Shown here piece by piece: positions 50,820-60,332 of a stretch of 64,000 nt of DNA. A program made the position numbers and the translations under genes. Position 1 is the stretch's first letter, and every line of letters starts with the position of its first letter. Source of the stretch: Aequorivita xiaoshiensis (GTDB taxonomy: Bacteria; Bacteroidota; Bacteroidia; Flavobacteriales; Flavobacteriaceae); the NCBI RefSeq assembly GCF_022008395.1, contig NZ_JAIRBB010000007.1, forward strand, positions 1 to 64,000, in the 5' to 3' direction. A model generated the notes under the pieces. It searched no databases and was not told the origin of the DNA. It saw only the letters and a list, made by a program, of their open reading frames with translations.

Positions 50820-52439
50820 CTAGTAGCGAACTTTATTGTGTTTCTTCATCTTTTTAACTTCTTTTTTAGCTTCTTTTTCGTGAAAATTCCCTCCTAGATA
50901 TGGGCAATGTGCCAGCGCTTTCATGCTTTCAAAAGGCACCGGTACCTTGTGATACATAAACGATTGAGCTAGGGTTTTAATAAGGTTTTTATCTCCAACG
51001 GTAAGATCTACATCATCCATTGTAAATTGTGCAGGATGCTCATATCCACATGCGTGAGTCATTTCTAAAAGTTCTTTTCTAAAGTTTTTAAAATAGAAAT
51101 GCGCTCTCACCGATTTATCTTCAATATTTATTCCGCGTTGTAACCACTTATTCTGTGTTGCAACCCCTGTAGGGCATGTATTGGTGTGGCATAACTGTGC
51201 TTGAATACATCCAACGCTCATCATAGCCTCACGAGCAACATTTATCAGATCTGCACCCATCGAGAATGCCATAGCAGCCTTTGCTGGAAAACCTAGTTTA
51301 CCGCTGCCAATAAAAACTACTCTATCACATAAGTCGTGTTTTTTAAAAATCTTATAAACTTCAGCAAAACCAAAGAGCCAAGGAAGCGAAACGTGGTCTG
51401 CAAAACTTGGAGGGGCCGCACCCGTTCCACCTTCACCACCATCAATTGTAATAAAATCTGGACCTTTACCTGTTTCCTTCATTATTTTTGCCAACTCTTC
51501 CCATTCGTTTAATCTACCAACAGCCGATTTAATTCCAACAGGTAAGCCAGTTTCTTGGGCAATATTTTCAACAAAATCAACTAAGCCTTTTACACCTTTA
51601 AAAGCTGAATGAGTAGGAGGAGACAAAACATCTTTTCCAATAGGCACGTGTCTAATTTCAGCAAGTTCTTCTGTGATTTTAGCCCCTGGAAGAACCCCAC
51701 CTTTCCCTGGTTTTGCACCCTGAGAAAGTTTTACTTCTATAGCTCGAACCTGTGGATTTTCATTTACCATTTTAACCATTTTCTCCATCGAGAAATTGCC
51801 ATCATCATCTCGAACTCCAAAATAACCTGTTCCGAAGTGAAACACTACATCGGCACCGGTTTTGTGATATGGCGACAATCCACCTTCACCTGTATTGTGA
51901 TACGCATAGGATAGCGCACAACCTCTATTTAAAGATTCTACAGCACGTGCGGATAAAGAACCAAAACTCATAGCAGAAACATTAATTATAGATGTTGGTC
52001 GGTAAGGCCTTCGGCGCTTATTATAAGCTCCCATAACTTTAGCACAAGGTAAAAAATAAGGATTTTTATAATTAGGATTGTCATTTTCAACCTTGTAAGG
52101 CAGCAAAGAATTATTTATAAAAATATAATTCGGTTCAAATATATCACGGTCTGTACCAAAACCTTCGTAGTTATTTTGATTTTTTGCCGAAGCATAAATC
52201 CAACCTCTTTCAATTCTATTAAATGGAAGTTCTTCTCTGTTGTTGGCAACTATATATTGCCTTAATTCAGGACCAATACTTTCGAGCATGTATCGAATAT
52301 GACCAACTATAGGAAAGTTGTGACTGATAGTATGACGTTTATTAAAGAAAACATCACGTATGGCAATTATTAATAAAACTATAAGTATCCAAGCCCACCA
52401 AGGGATGTTAGACAAAAACTCTAATATTCCATTCATCAT
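50820..52439 (-). CDS. FMN-binding glutamate synthase family protein (membrane-anchored)
   Basis: 539 residues. N-terminal membrane anchor (about 9-27, IPWWAWILIVLLIIAIRDV). The rest is the FMN-binding alpha/beta barrel of glutamate synthase (GltB-type domain): SMSFGSLSARAVESLNRG, GEGGLSPYHKTGADVVFHFGTGYFGVR, LSQGAKPGKGGVLPGAKI, TIDGGEGGTGAAPPSF. The 3Fe-4S cysteine cluster CIQAQLCHTNTCPTG is present. There is no glutaminase domain and no small subunit nearby. The exact reaction of these stand-alone proteins is not known. Confidence 0.9.
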   Translation of the reverse strand: MMNGILEFLSNIPWWAWILIVLLIIAIRDVFFNKRHTISHNFPIVGHIRYMLESIGPELRQYIVANNREELPFNRIERGWIYASAKNQNNYEGFGTDRDIFEPNYIFINNSLLPYKVENDNPNYKNPYFLPCAKVMGAYNKRRRPYRPTSIINVSAMSFGSLSARAVESLNRGCALSYAYHNTGEGGLSPYHKTGADVVFHFGTGYFGVRDDDGNFSMEKMVKMVNENPQVRAIEVKLSQGAKPGKGGVLPGAKITEELAEIRHVPIGKDVLSPPTHSAFKGVKGLVDFVENIAQETGLPVGIKSAVGRLNEWEELAKIMKETGKGPDFITIDGGEGGTGAAPPSFADHVSLPWLFGFAEVYKIFKKHDLCDRVVFIGSGKLGFPAKAAMAFSMGADLINVAREAMMSVGCIQAQLCHTNTCPTGVATQNKWLQRGINIEDKSVRAHFYFKNFRKELLEMTHACGYEHPAQFTMDDVDLTVGDKNLIKTLAQSFMYHKVPVPFESMKALAHCPYLGGNFHEKEAKKEVKKMKKHNKVRY

Positions 52440-52554
52440 TTTTGCGTATTAAATTTCAGATTTACAAAAGAAAGTTAATTAATTTTAAAACATAAAGGTA
52501 TCAAATTTAAATATTGATTTAATAAAGTTATTAAGCATATTTATATGAATCTAA

Positions 52555-52599
52555 TAAAAAAACCGTGTTAGAAATATTCTTTTTCTAACACGGTTGCTA
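52555..52599 (-). terminator. Intrinsic terminator after dps
   Basis: AACCGTGTTAGAAA (52561-52574) pairs with TTTCTAACACGGTT (52582-52595), a 14-bp stem followed on the minus strand by TTTTTTATTAG. It ends the dps transcript. Confidence 0.88.
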
Positions 52600-52620
52600 A
52601 ACTTATAACTTAAGTACTTA

Positions 52621-53112
52621 TTAAGCTTCTGGATGGTTATCGGTTGCTTTCATCAACCAAGCATCTAGCATCCAGCTAATTTTTTCGATGTGGCCTATAA
52701 AACCTCCTACCATATCAATTGTTCCTTCATCATCGGCGCTACTTGCTTTATCTACTACTTTACGCATTTGCTTTAAAAGCTTCCCGTGATCATCAAGCAG
52801 AATCTTTATCATCTCAACATCCTTGGTGTTTTCTGAAGATTCTTCAAGATTACTCATTTTTATATAATCGGAAAGATTACTTGTAGGTTGATATCTCAAG
52901 GTTAAAATTCTTTCTGCAATTTCATCAACTTTTAACTTAGCATCGTCATACATTTCTTCAAACTTTACGTGAAGTTCGAAAAAATTACTTCCAACGATAT
53001 TCCAATGGAAATTGCGTAGTTTTTGATAATATAAATGATAGTCTGCTAAAAGAACATTAAGTTCTTTTGCAATTGTTGCAGTTTTCTTTTTATCTAGATT
53101 TAAATAGCTCAT
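52621..53112 (-). CDS. dps: Dps family ferritin-like protein
   Basis: 163 residues. Four-helix ferritin-like fold with the Dps ferroxidase signature YHLYYQKLRNFHWNIVGSNFFELHVKFEEMYDDAKLKVDEIAERI (about 30-75), including the His and acidic residues that bind iron between subunits. LLDDHGKLLKQMR matches the following helix. Dps stores iron as ferric oxide and protects DNA from peroxide stress. It is monocistronic with its own promoter and a strong terminator. Confidence 0.94.
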   Translation of the reverse strand: MSYLNLDKKKTATIAKELNVLLADYHLYYQKLRNFHWNIVGSNFFELHVKFEEMYDDAKLKVDEIAERILTLRYQPTSNLSDYIKMSNLEESSENTKDVEMIKILLDDHGKLLKQMRKVVDKASSADDEGTIDMVGGFIGHIEKISWMLDAWLMKATDNHPEA

Positions 53113-53135
53113 ATTTTATTGTTTTAAGGTTTCCT

Positions 53136-53167
53136 CAAAAATAAGAAACTATTAAGCTGAAATCAAT
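53136..53167 (-). promoter_or_regulatory. Promoter of dps
   Basis: On the minus strand ATTG (53167-53164), a 20-nt spacer and TATTTTTG (53143-53136) match the Bacteroidota promoter with one mismatch in the -33 box. The dps ATG lies 23 nt further on. Confidence 0.55.
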
Positions 53168-53205
53168 GTTTTAGAGGGGTTTAGCTTTATTTTAACGCTA
53201 ACAAT

Positions 53206-53757
53206 CTATGTGATTTCTTTTAAAACCTTTCTAGCTCGTGCTTTATACCCTGCGCTTTTATCTGGGATGTTTTTTATTAAAATTTGTTTCAATTCCTCAT
53301 GTATCCAATTGCTTTCCTTTCCTAATAAACTGAGACACGTCATGGCAGGTACTTGACAAGCTACTTTCTGTTCTGTAATGAGCCAATTAAAACAGCATTC
53401 AATCATTATTTTTTGCTCATCAATGTTTAAAGAAATAGAAGAATGATTTAAATAGTGCTCCCTACAGAGTATCTCACATATTTTTGCACTCGCTCTTAAG
53501 GCAGAACTGTTTGTTATTTTGGGTAACTCTTTAAAAAATATATTTTGATACTCACTGAAAAGGCTTAATTCTCTTTCACATATAATTTCTAGTACGTAAG
53601 CCGTCTTAACCAAAAGCGAATTATTAGAAGAAAAGTATGTATTAAGCGTTTGTGGTAAATAATTGGGGTTTTTAATTAACCAATCTGCAATTTCTTCTCT
53701 CTTATTTCGACTAGTGTCAATTTCTGATAGTTTAAGCTTTAAAATATTTGAAAGCAC
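53206..53757 (-). CDS. HEAT-like helical repeat protein
   Basis: 183 residues, all-helical with repeated pairs of helices (KREEIADWLIKNPNYLPQTL, NSLLVKTAYVLEIICERELSLF, SALRASAKICEILCREH, VACQVPAMTCLSLLGKES). The pattern is HEAT-like, about four repeats. Such genes in flavobacteria usually sit beside purB and are sometimes wrongly named adenylosuccinate lyase; it has none of the lyase signatures. No signal peptide, so likely cytoplasmic. Function unknown. Confidence 0.75.
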   Translation of the reverse strand: MLSNILKLKLSEIDTSRNKREEIADWLIKNPNYLPQTLNTYFSSNNSLLVKTAYVLEIICERELSLFSEYQNIFFKELPKITNSSALRASAKICEILCREHYLNHSSISLNIDEQKIMIECCFNWLITEQKVACQVPAMTCLSLLGKESNWIHEELKQILIKNIPDKSAGYKARARKVLKEIT

Positions 53758-53783
53758 GAGCGGATTTATTTAAACCTTAAGTC

Positions 53784-55862
53784 TTAAGCATGACTTACAG
53801 ACATTTTACTTGGATGATTTCTGAAATAATCCATAGTGTTGTAAAGTTCTAGGATGATACGTGTACCCAAAGGTTTTCCTTCGTCATCCTTCTTATCGAT
53901 AATCTTATAATTAATTTTTCCTTCATTTGTTTTATTGTATAGTTCGATACGCTCTTTAATTATTCCCATCCCCATGCTGTTATGACTTTTAATGGTATTA
54001 ATTTTATTTTTATTATCTCTTCCAGCGCCATTATCATCAATAATAATTTGTGTTTGGTTTTCATCGATTTCTATATGAATGCTTAATAGTTTCTTTTTGC
54101 GTGGACTGGCTAAAAGGCCATGCCAAATAGCATTTTCTAGGAACGGCTGAATTAATAATGGCGGAATTAAGACATCTTCAAGGTCTGGGTTTTCAATGCC
54201 CGAAATAACATATTTAAAGTCATTTGAGAACCTGTTTTCTTCGAGCTTAAGATAGTTCTCGGCCAACTCTAATTCTTCTTGAAGGGAGATAACTTGCTGT
54301 TTTGATGTTTCAAGTACCATTCTTGTATAATGACTGAATATTCCTAAGTATTCAATTGCTTTACAGTTCTGTTCACTTTGAATTAGATAGGTAATAGCGT
54401 TAAGGCTGTTGAATATGAAATGAGGGTTAATTTGAAGTCTAGTTACAAGAATTTCTGCTTGTGCTAAGTTTCGTTCGTAAATAGTAACCATTTTTTCTTT
54501 TTCCGCTTGATTTAAACGCTCATTAGCTGTTTTCCTTATTCGGTAATTTCTATACTGCATGAGAAAGATAATTAAAATAGCACCTAATGCAACCGCTAAA
54601 AGAATGGTGATAACTTGCCTTCTTTTAAGTTCATCTTTCTGAGTATTCAAAAGTACTTGCTGTAAAGCTTTATCCTTTTCTAAAAACTGAATGTGACTTT
54701 CCTTTTTTTCTAAATTGTACTCTTGGGTAAGTGCTTCAATTTTTACGTTTTGTTCATTTATATTTATACTATCCTTATATACTTGAGAGAGTTTAAAGTT
54801 TGATAATGCCGATTTATAATCTCCTTTTTGTTCAGAAACTTCAGAGAGCTTTAAAACATTTGTGCTTATCATCCCTAAGGCATTTAAGCTTTTAGAGATT
54901 TGTAAGGATTCTTTGTAGTAGTCTTCAGCGCGATTTAATTCACCCTTCTTTAAATAAGTGTTCCCTAAATGGGTAAGAATTTCTGCTTGTCTGTGGATGT
55001 TTTTAAGAGACTTGTACCCATCGGCTGAAGTTTGAAAATAAGTTACAGCCTTATCTAAATCCTTCCCTTCTTTTAACTTAGAAATCCCCATATATTCATA
55101 AGTAATGGCTATTCCAAATTCATCATTTCTATCTTGATTTAATTTTAAAAGTTTTTTTAAATATTCATTAGCAGTCTTAAAATCACCTTTCACGATATAA
55201 TAATCACTAATTGAAAGATAGTTCATGGCAACTCCTAAATCATTGCCTATTTCTTGTTGTGCTTTTAAAGACCGTTCAAAATATGGTAAAGCTTCATTTT
55301 CTCGTCCAGGTATATTGCTCAATGTATTGCCAATTCCGTTAGTAGAAATAGCTATGTTTTTTAAGTTACCTACATCTTCGGCAATTTTTAAAGCTTGCAT
55401 ATAATAGAGAAATGCAGTGTCATTTTTGTGATTGTAACGCCCAGCAACACCTGCATTATTCCCCATTATCATTTTGAAAATTGGGTCTACATCTTTATCT
55501 TTTATTAACTCAAAAGCTCTAGTGTGAAGGGATAACGCTTGATCGTAACGTTGATGATAACGGTACAACAACCCAAGATTGTCTAAAGCTCTAGCGTATA
55601 AAACCGTATCGTTTATGCGCAATGCTCGGTCTACTGCTTCTTTAGCATGAAAGTATTCCGACTCTAGGTCGTGTTGCATTTTATGAATTCCCTTGGCTAA
55701 ATTAATTTCCGACAAAACTTTTAAAGAATCATTGGTTTCATTTTCAAAAGCTTTTTTTAAACTATCAATACGTGAATTGGATTGTCCAAATATTTCATTG
55801 GAAGTGCATAGTAATACTAAGGCTAACAGAGAATATGTTATGCTTTTTATATTACATACCAT
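53784..55862 (-). CDS. TPR sensor histidine kinase (LytS/YehU type)
   Basis: 692 residues from ATG 55862, chosen because a signal peptide begins there (MVCNIKSITYSLLALVLLCTSNEIFGQ); the upstream 56 codons of open frame are unlike protein. The periplasmic part has about eight TPR units (residues about 30-400, for example ARALDNLGLLYRYHQRYDQALSLHTRAF), then a coiled coil, one membrane helix (about 417-435), and a cytoplasmic His_kinase domain with ILVTRLQINPHFIFNSLNAITYLI (phosphoacceptor His in INPHFIFNSLN) and the ATPase G-box DDNGAGRDNKN. No LytTR regulator is adjacent, so the partner is elsewhere. Confidence 0.92.
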   Translation of the reverse strand: MVCNIKSITYSLLALVLLCTSNEIFGQSNSRIDSLKKAFENETNDSLKVLSEINLAKGIHKMQHDLESEYFHAKEAVDRALRINDTVLYARALDNLGLLYRYHQRYDQALSLHTRAFELIKDKDVDPIFKMIMGNNAGVAGRYNHKNDTAFLYYMQALKIAEDVGNLKNIAISTNGIGNTLSNIPGRENEALPYFERSLKAQQEIGNDLGVAMNYLSISDYYIVKGDFKTANEYLKKLLKLNQDRNDEFGIAITYEYMGISKLKEGKDLDKAVTYFQTSADGYKSLKNIHRQAEILTHLGNTYLKKGELNRAEDYYKESLQISKSLNALGMISTNVLKLSEVSEQKGDYKSALSNFKLSQVYKDSININEQNVKIEALTQEYNLEKKESHIQFLEKDKALQQVLLNTQKDELKRRQVITILLAVALGAILIIFLMQYRNYRIRKTANERLNQAEKEKMVTIYERNLAQAEILVTRLQINPHFIFNSLNAITYLIQSEQNCKAIEYLGIFSHYTRMVLETSKQQVISLQEELELAENYLKLEENRFSNDFKYVISGIENPDLEDVLIPPLLIQPFLENAIWHGLLASPRKKKLLSIHIEIDENQTQIIIDDNGAGRDNKNKINTIKSHNSMGMGIIKERIELYNKTNEGKINYKIIDKKDDEGKPLGTRIILELYNTMDYFRNHPSKMSVSHA

Positions 55863-56059
55863 GAGGAGTGGGGAAAATATATTTTGTTTCAAGGGGTGTA
55901 GATTTATATTCTGAAATTTGTGAAAATAGAATAATTCTGAGGTATGTTTTATTGAATATTTAGGGGGTTTAAGCTGTAAAGTTAGAATGTTTGAATTATG
56001 TTGAAAAATACAAAAAAAATGTTTTAACATCTATTAAAACAGTAAATCTTATTATGAAA

Positions 56060-56740
56060 TTACGACATACCTGCAAGGATCTCTACAACTTTAGGAACAC
56101 CTGTAGAGGCTTTTTCGGCATAAACTGTGATTTTTTTATTTGGATTTATTGAAGGATTGGGGTCTATAAAATAAACTTGAGCATCAGGTTTGGCATATTG
56201 TATTAAGCCTGCAGCGGGATATACTTGCATAGAAGTTCCCACAATAATTATAGCATCGGCATCTTCAATAATTTCAGCAGCAACTTCAATCATAGGGACC
56301 ATTTCGCCAAACCAAACGATATGTGGTCGAAGTTGGTGGTTGTTTTCACAACAATCACCTATATTTAAGTCATCTTTCCATTCTAAAATTAAAGTTTCAT
56401 CCACAGTGCTTCTCGCTTTAAGAAGTTCGCCGTGTAGATGTATAACATCAGTACTTCCGGCCCGTTCGTGAAGATCGTCTACATTTTGAGTGATAATTGT
56501 TACATCGTGATATTTTTCAAGCTCTGCCAACGCAATATAGGCACTGTTAGGTGTTACAGTTTGCAGTTGCCTTCTACGTTGATTGTAAAAATCGAGTACT
56601 AAGGCTGGATTACGCTTAAATCCTTCGGGTGAGGCTACTTCCATTATATCGTGATTTTCCCATAATCCATTGCCATCTCTAAAAGTTTTTATACCACTTT
56701 CTGCACTAACTCCAGCTCCTGATAATACCGCAATCTTCAT
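56060..56740 (-). CDS. cobB: NAD-dependent protein deacylase (sirtuin)
   Basis: 226 residues. SIR2 fold: GAGVSAESGIKTFRDGNGLWE at the N-terminus, TQNVDDLHERAGS with the catalytic region, the active His in HLHGEL, HIVWFGEMVP and VVGTSMQVYPAAG. The usual zinc cysteines are reduced (only CCEN is visible), as in many Bacteroidota members. The R in the position after the ADP-binding loop (YNQRRRQL) suggests preference for negatively charged acyl groups. It is divergent from trmH. Confidence 0.92.
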   Translation of the reverse strand: MKIAVLSGAGVSAESGIKTFRDGNGLWENHDIMEVASPEGFKRNPALVLDFYNQRRRQLQTVTPNSAYIALAELEKYHDVTIITQNVDDLHERAGSTDVIHLHGELLKARSTVDETLILEWKDDLNIGDCCENNHQLRPHIVWFGEMVPMIEVAAEIIEDADAIIIVGTSMQVYPAAGLIQYAKPDAQVYFIDPNPSINPNKKITVYAEKASTGVPKVVEILAGMS

Positions 56741-56958
56741 AATTTTTGACCGTCTAACGGGATGTTTTATTAATTGAAATCTTTCCTAAGTTATTTAAAA
56801 ATATGAATATAAGAAACCATCAATAAAACAAATACTTTTATCTTCGCAAATTTAAAATTGAATTTGAAATCTAAGTTTAAAAAGTTGATTTTAATTCATA
56901 AACCTATAAACTCAAAACTCATTAGCTTTTCAAATCGATTAATGGGTGAAATCGAAGT

Positions 56959-57612
56959 ATGGATTTAGAACTTTTAGAATACCTTCAAACTTACCTTACA
57001 GAAAATAGAAAAGAGCGCTTTCAGGAAGTGCTATCAGAACGTACTCGCCACTTTACGGTAGTTACCGAAGATGTATATCAACTTCACAATACCAGTGCCG
57101 TAATGCGTACTTGCGATGTTTTTGGTATTCAAGATTTACACGTTGTAGAGGAAAGAGTGAGTAAGCGCATAGATAAAGAAATTGCTATGGGGGCCCAAAA
57201 GTGGGTTTCGTTTAAGAGGCATAATGCAATAAAAAATTGTATTAGTGAGTTAAAAGGCTCTGGATATCAAATAATTGCAACAACACCACATAAATCATCA
57301 ATGCTGTTACATGATTTTGATGTGTCTAAGAAAAGTGCTTTTTTCTTTGGAAAAGAAAGTGATGGTTTAAGTGATACAGTGATGCAAGCAGCCGATGGCT
57401 TCTTAAAAATACCAATGTACGGGTTTACTGAAAGCTTAAATATTTCAGTTTCTGCTGCAATTATTTTACAAAGTGTGGTTTCAAAACTGAAGCAAAGTAA
57501 TATTAGTTGGCAACTTTCAGAAGAAGAAAAACGTGAAATAGAACTTGAATGGGCTAAAAAAACTATTAAGTCTTCTGATGAAATTATTGAGCGTTATAAA
57601 AACGCTAAATAA
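56959..57612 (+). CDS. trmH: tRNA (guanosine(18)-2'-O)-methyltransferase (TrmH/SpoU family)
   Basis: 217 residues, the normal TrmH length. The N-terminal region ENRKERFQEVLSERTRHFTVVTEDVYQLHNTSAVMRTCDVFG includes the SPOUT motif 1 Arg; motif 2 FFGKESDGLSD and motif 3 IPMYGFTESLNISVSAAIIL form the knotted SAM site. It transfers a methyl group to the 2'-OH of G18 in the tRNA D-loop. It is followed by rdgB on the same strand with a gap of 53 nt. Confidence 0.94.
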   Translation: MDLELLEYLQTYLTENRKERFQEVLSERTRHFTVVTEDVYQLHNTSAVMRTCDVFGIQDLHVVEERVSKRIDKEIAMGAQKWVSFKRHNAIKNCISELKGSGYQIIATTPHKSSMLLHDFDVSKKSAFFFGKESDGLSDTVMQAADGFLKIPMYGFTESLNISVSAAIILQSVVSKLKQSNISWQLSEEEKREIELEWAKKTIKSSDEIIERYKNAK

Positions 57613-57665
57613 GGAACTCTAAATCCCAAATATCGTAAATCAGAAATCGTAATTCCATAATTAAT

Positions 57666-58238
57666 ATGAAACTTGTATTCGCTACTCACAATAAAAATAA
57701 ATTTACCGAGGTTAAGGCACTTCTGCCGCATCATATCGAATTATTAAGCTTAGATGATATTGGTTGTAATGAAAATATTGAAGAAACTGCCGACACCATC
57801 GAAGGAAATGCTATTTTAAAAGCTAATTACGTTCGGGATAATTATAATCTAGATTGTTTTGCAGATGATACCGGATTAGAGGTGAAATCGTTAAATAACG
57901 AGCCAGGGGTATATAGTGCTAGATACGCTGGGCAGGATAATAACTCTAAAGCCAATATTGAAAAGCTTCTGAATAATTTAGCAGAAAAAAATGACAGAAG
58001 TGCAAGATTTAAAACTGCAATAGCTCTTTCAATGAATCACTCAGAAGTATTATTTTTAGGCATTTGTGAAGGTAAAATTATAGAAGAATTGCGTGGGGAT
58101 TCAGGGTTTGGTTACGATCCCGTTTTTCAACCTGATGGCTATGATAAAACATTTGCCGAAATGACACTTCAACAAAAAGGTGAAATAGGCCATAGAGGAA
58201 AAGCAATGCGTCAATTAATTGATTATCTGACTGAATAA
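57666..58238 (+). CDS. rdgB: Non-canonical purine NTP pyrophosphatase (RdgB/HAM1)
   Basis: 190 residues. It hydrolyses dITP, dXTP and related NTPs to the monophosphate and keeps them out of DNA. Motifs: FATHNKNKFTEVKALL at the start, FADDTGLEVKSL, GVYSARYAG, GDSGFGYDPVFQP and EIGHRGKAMRQL. All typical residues are intact. It shares a unit with trmH upstream; the next gene has its own promoter. Confidence 0.95.
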   Translation: MKLVFATHNKNKFTEVKALLPHHIELLSLDDIGCNENIEETADTIEGNAILKANYVRDNYNLDCFADDTGLEVKSLNNEPGVYSARYAGQDNNSKANIEKLLNNLAEKNDRSARFKTAIALSMNHSEVLFLGICEGKIIEELRGDSGFGYDPVFQPDGYDKTFAEMTLQQKGEIGHRGKAMRQLIDYLTE

Positions 58239-58303
58239 GTGGCAATTTGGTAAGGCGATAGATAGTGATTTTTGTGATAAATATTAAATATATCCCAATA
58301 TAT

Positions 58304-58334
58304 ATTGTTAGTTAAAAAGTAAACACTACTTTTG
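58304..58334 (+). promoter_or_regulatory. Promoter of the DEAD-box helicase gene
   Basis: ATTG (58304-58307), 19-nt spacer, TACTTTTG (58327-58334): a near-perfect Bacteroidota promoter. Start of transcription near 58341 leaves a leader of about 136 nt. Confidence 0.65.
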
Positions 58335-58340
58335 CGGCCT

Positions 58341-58476
58341 TGAAAAATCATAGCGTAAGGCTTTTGATGATCAAGAATCCTCAGGGTGAGGAGTGCTATA
58401 GTGAAGCTGTCCGTTTTTATTTTATATGTCCAGTCGCTTCTCGTTAGCACGCATATAAAAATTTATTTTACAAAAA
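58341..58476 (+). promoter_or_regulatory. Structured 5' leader of the helicase mRNA
   Basis: The leader can fold into a stem ATAGC (58350-58354) with GCTAT (58395-58399), enclosing a strong hairpin TCCTCA-GGG-TGAGGA (58378-58392). The T-rich GTTTTTATTTTATATG that follows may act as a pause or the start of a cold-shock-type leader. I do not recognise a known RNA family. Confidence 0.4.
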
Positions 58477-60270
58477 ATGACAGCATTTAAAGCACTCGGC
58501 TTAGAAGAGAATCTTCTAAAGGCCATCGCAGACTTGGGTTTTGAAACCCCCTCAGAAGTTCAAGAAAAAGCAATTCCAATTTTATTAGACCGCGAAACCG
58601 ATATGGTTTCTTTGGCACAAACAGGAACAGGTAAAACCGCAGCTTTCGGTTTTCCCATGTTGCAAAAAATAGACGTAAACAGTCGCACTACCCAAGGACT
58701 TATCCTTTCACCTACACGTGAATTGTGTTTACAGATTACAAATGAAATGGTGGCGTACGGCAAGTATATGCCAGGTTTAAACGTTACTGCTATTTATGGT
58801 GGTGCAAGTATTACCGAACAAGCTCGCCAAATTAAAAGAGGCTCGCAAATTATTGTAGCTACTCCAGGTCGTATGAAAGATATGATTGGCCGTGGCTTAA
58901 TTGATATTTCTAAAATTGAATATTGCGTTCTCGATGAAGCAGACGAAATGCTTAACATGGGCTTTTTTGAAGATATCACCGAAATTCTTTCGCATTCTCC
59001 TAAAGACAAGAGTACATGGTTGTTTAGTGCTACAATGCCTAAAGAAGTATCTACAATTGCCAAAAAGTTTATGCATACTCCAGTGGAAATCACTGTAGGA
59101 GCAAAGAATGTTGGTTCAGATCAAGTAACTCACGAATATTACCTAGTTAACGCAAGAGATCGTTACAACGCATTAAAACGTTTGGCAGATGCTAATCCGG
59201 AAATTTTTTCTGTAATATTCTGTAGAACAAAACGCGATACTCAAAAAGTAGCTGAACAACTTATAGAAGATGGATATAACGCAGCTGCAATTCACGGAGA
59301 TCTAAGTCAAAGTCAACGCGATACAGTAATGAAATCATTCAGGAATCGTCAAATTCAAATGCTTGTTGCAACAGATGTAGCTGCACGTGGAATTGATGTT
59401 GATGATATTACACACGTTATAAACTATCAACTTCCAGATGAAACTGAAGTGTACACTCACCGTAGTGGTCGTACCGGGCGTGCTGGTAAAACAGGAGTTT
59501 CAATAGTTATTGTTTCTAAAAGTGAAGTTAGAAAGATAAGATCTATTGAAAAGATAATTCAAAAGAAATTTATTGCTAAGGAAATCCCTTCGGGAATGGA
59601 AATTTGTGAAGTACAAATGTTTCACTTAGCAAATACGATAAAAAACACTGAGATAAATCCTGAGATTAACGCTTACCTTCCAAATATAAACGAAGTATTA
59701 GCAGATTTTTCAAAAGAAGATTTAATCAAGAAAGTATTTTCAGTAGAGTTTACTCGTTTCTTAAATTACTACAAGAACAGTAAAGATTTAAATATCTCTG
59801 GTGGAGATCGTAACTTTTCTGAAGATGGCGGAGATAGCACTCGTTATTTCTTAAATGTTGGTGGAAAAGATGATTTCGATTGGATGAGCTTGAAAGACTT
59901 CCTTCGTGATTTATTAAATCTTGGTAAAGACGATGTTTACAAAGTTGATGTAAAAGATAGCTTCTCATTCTTTAATACCGATACAAAGCATCAGGAAATG
60001 GTGATGAGTGTATTCAAAGATTTTAAACTCGATGGAAGACAAATAAACGTTGAGATTTCTAAAGACACAGGTCGAAGTGGAAGTGGTCGTAGTCGCGGAA
60101 GGAAAAGAAGCGATAGAGGCAATCGTAATGATGGTGGAAGAAGAGGTGGCTTTAAAAAGCGCAGTGGTAGTTCAGGTAGTGATAAATCAGCCTTTAAAGG
60201 AAAGAGTAGAAGAAGTAACGAACGTCCAAACGTAAAAGGGACTGGCGGTAGACGTAGAAGAAATGCTTAA
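58477..60270 (+). CDS. DEAD-box RNA helicase with DbpA-type RNA-binding domain
   Basis: 597 residues. RecA-like domain 1: Q motif FKALGLEENLLKAIADLGFETPSEVQ, Walker A AQTGTGKTAAFGF, Ia PTRELCLQ, Ib TPGRMKD, DEAD in VLDEADEMLNMGF, SAT in FSATMPKEV. Domain 2: IFCRTKRDTQKVAEQL, VATDVAARGIDV, HRSGRTGRAGKTG. A DbpA-type RNA-binding domain lies at about 465-535, and the tail (about 538-597) is rich in R, G and S. Such helicases act in ribosome assembly and RNA decay, often under cold stress. A terminator follows 63 nt after the stop. Confidence 0.94.
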   Translation: MTAFKALGLEENLLKAIADLGFETPSEVQEKAIPILLDRETDMVSLAQTGTGKTAAFGFPMLQKIDVNSRTTQGLILSPTRELCLQITNEMVAYGKYMPGLNVTAIYGGASITEQARQIKRGSQIIVATPGRMKDMIGRGLIDISKIEYCVLDEADEMLNMGFFEDITEILSHSPKDKSTWLFSATMPKEVSTIAKKFMHTPVEITVGAKNVGSDQVTHEYYLVNARDRYNALKRLADANPEIFSVIFCRTKRDTQKVAEQLIEDGYNAAAIHGDLSQSQRDTVMKSFRNRQIQMLVATDVAARGIDVDDITHVINYQLPDETEVYTHRSGRTGRAGKTGVSIVIVSKSEVRKIRSIEKIIQKKFIAKEIPSGMEICEVQMFHLANTIKNTEINPEINAYLPNINEVLADFSKEDLIKKVFSVEFTRFLNYYKNSKDLNISGGDRNFSEDGGDSTRYFLNVGGKDDFDWMSLKDFLRDLLNLGKDDVYKVDVKDSFSFFNTDTKHQEMVMSVFKDFKLDGRQINVEISKDTGRSGSGRSRGRKRSDRGNRNDGGRRGGFKKRSGSSGSDKSAFKGKSRRSNERPNVKGTGGRRRRNA

Positions 60271-60332
60271 TTAATTCATCATACTGATTTATTAAAATTT
60301 AGCGACGTCTTATCGACTATATAATTATATTT

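Noticed and set aside
53206-53757. Adenylosuccinate lyase
   Set aside because: This label is sometimes given to such proteins because of a neighbouring purB, but none of the lyase signature motifs is present and the length is far too short.
59750-60235. Alternative frames in the helicase tail (Val/Glu-rich and Arg/His-rich peptides)
   Set aside because: These come from the repetitive Gly/Arg/Ser codons of the real frame; no start signal or conservation can be argued.
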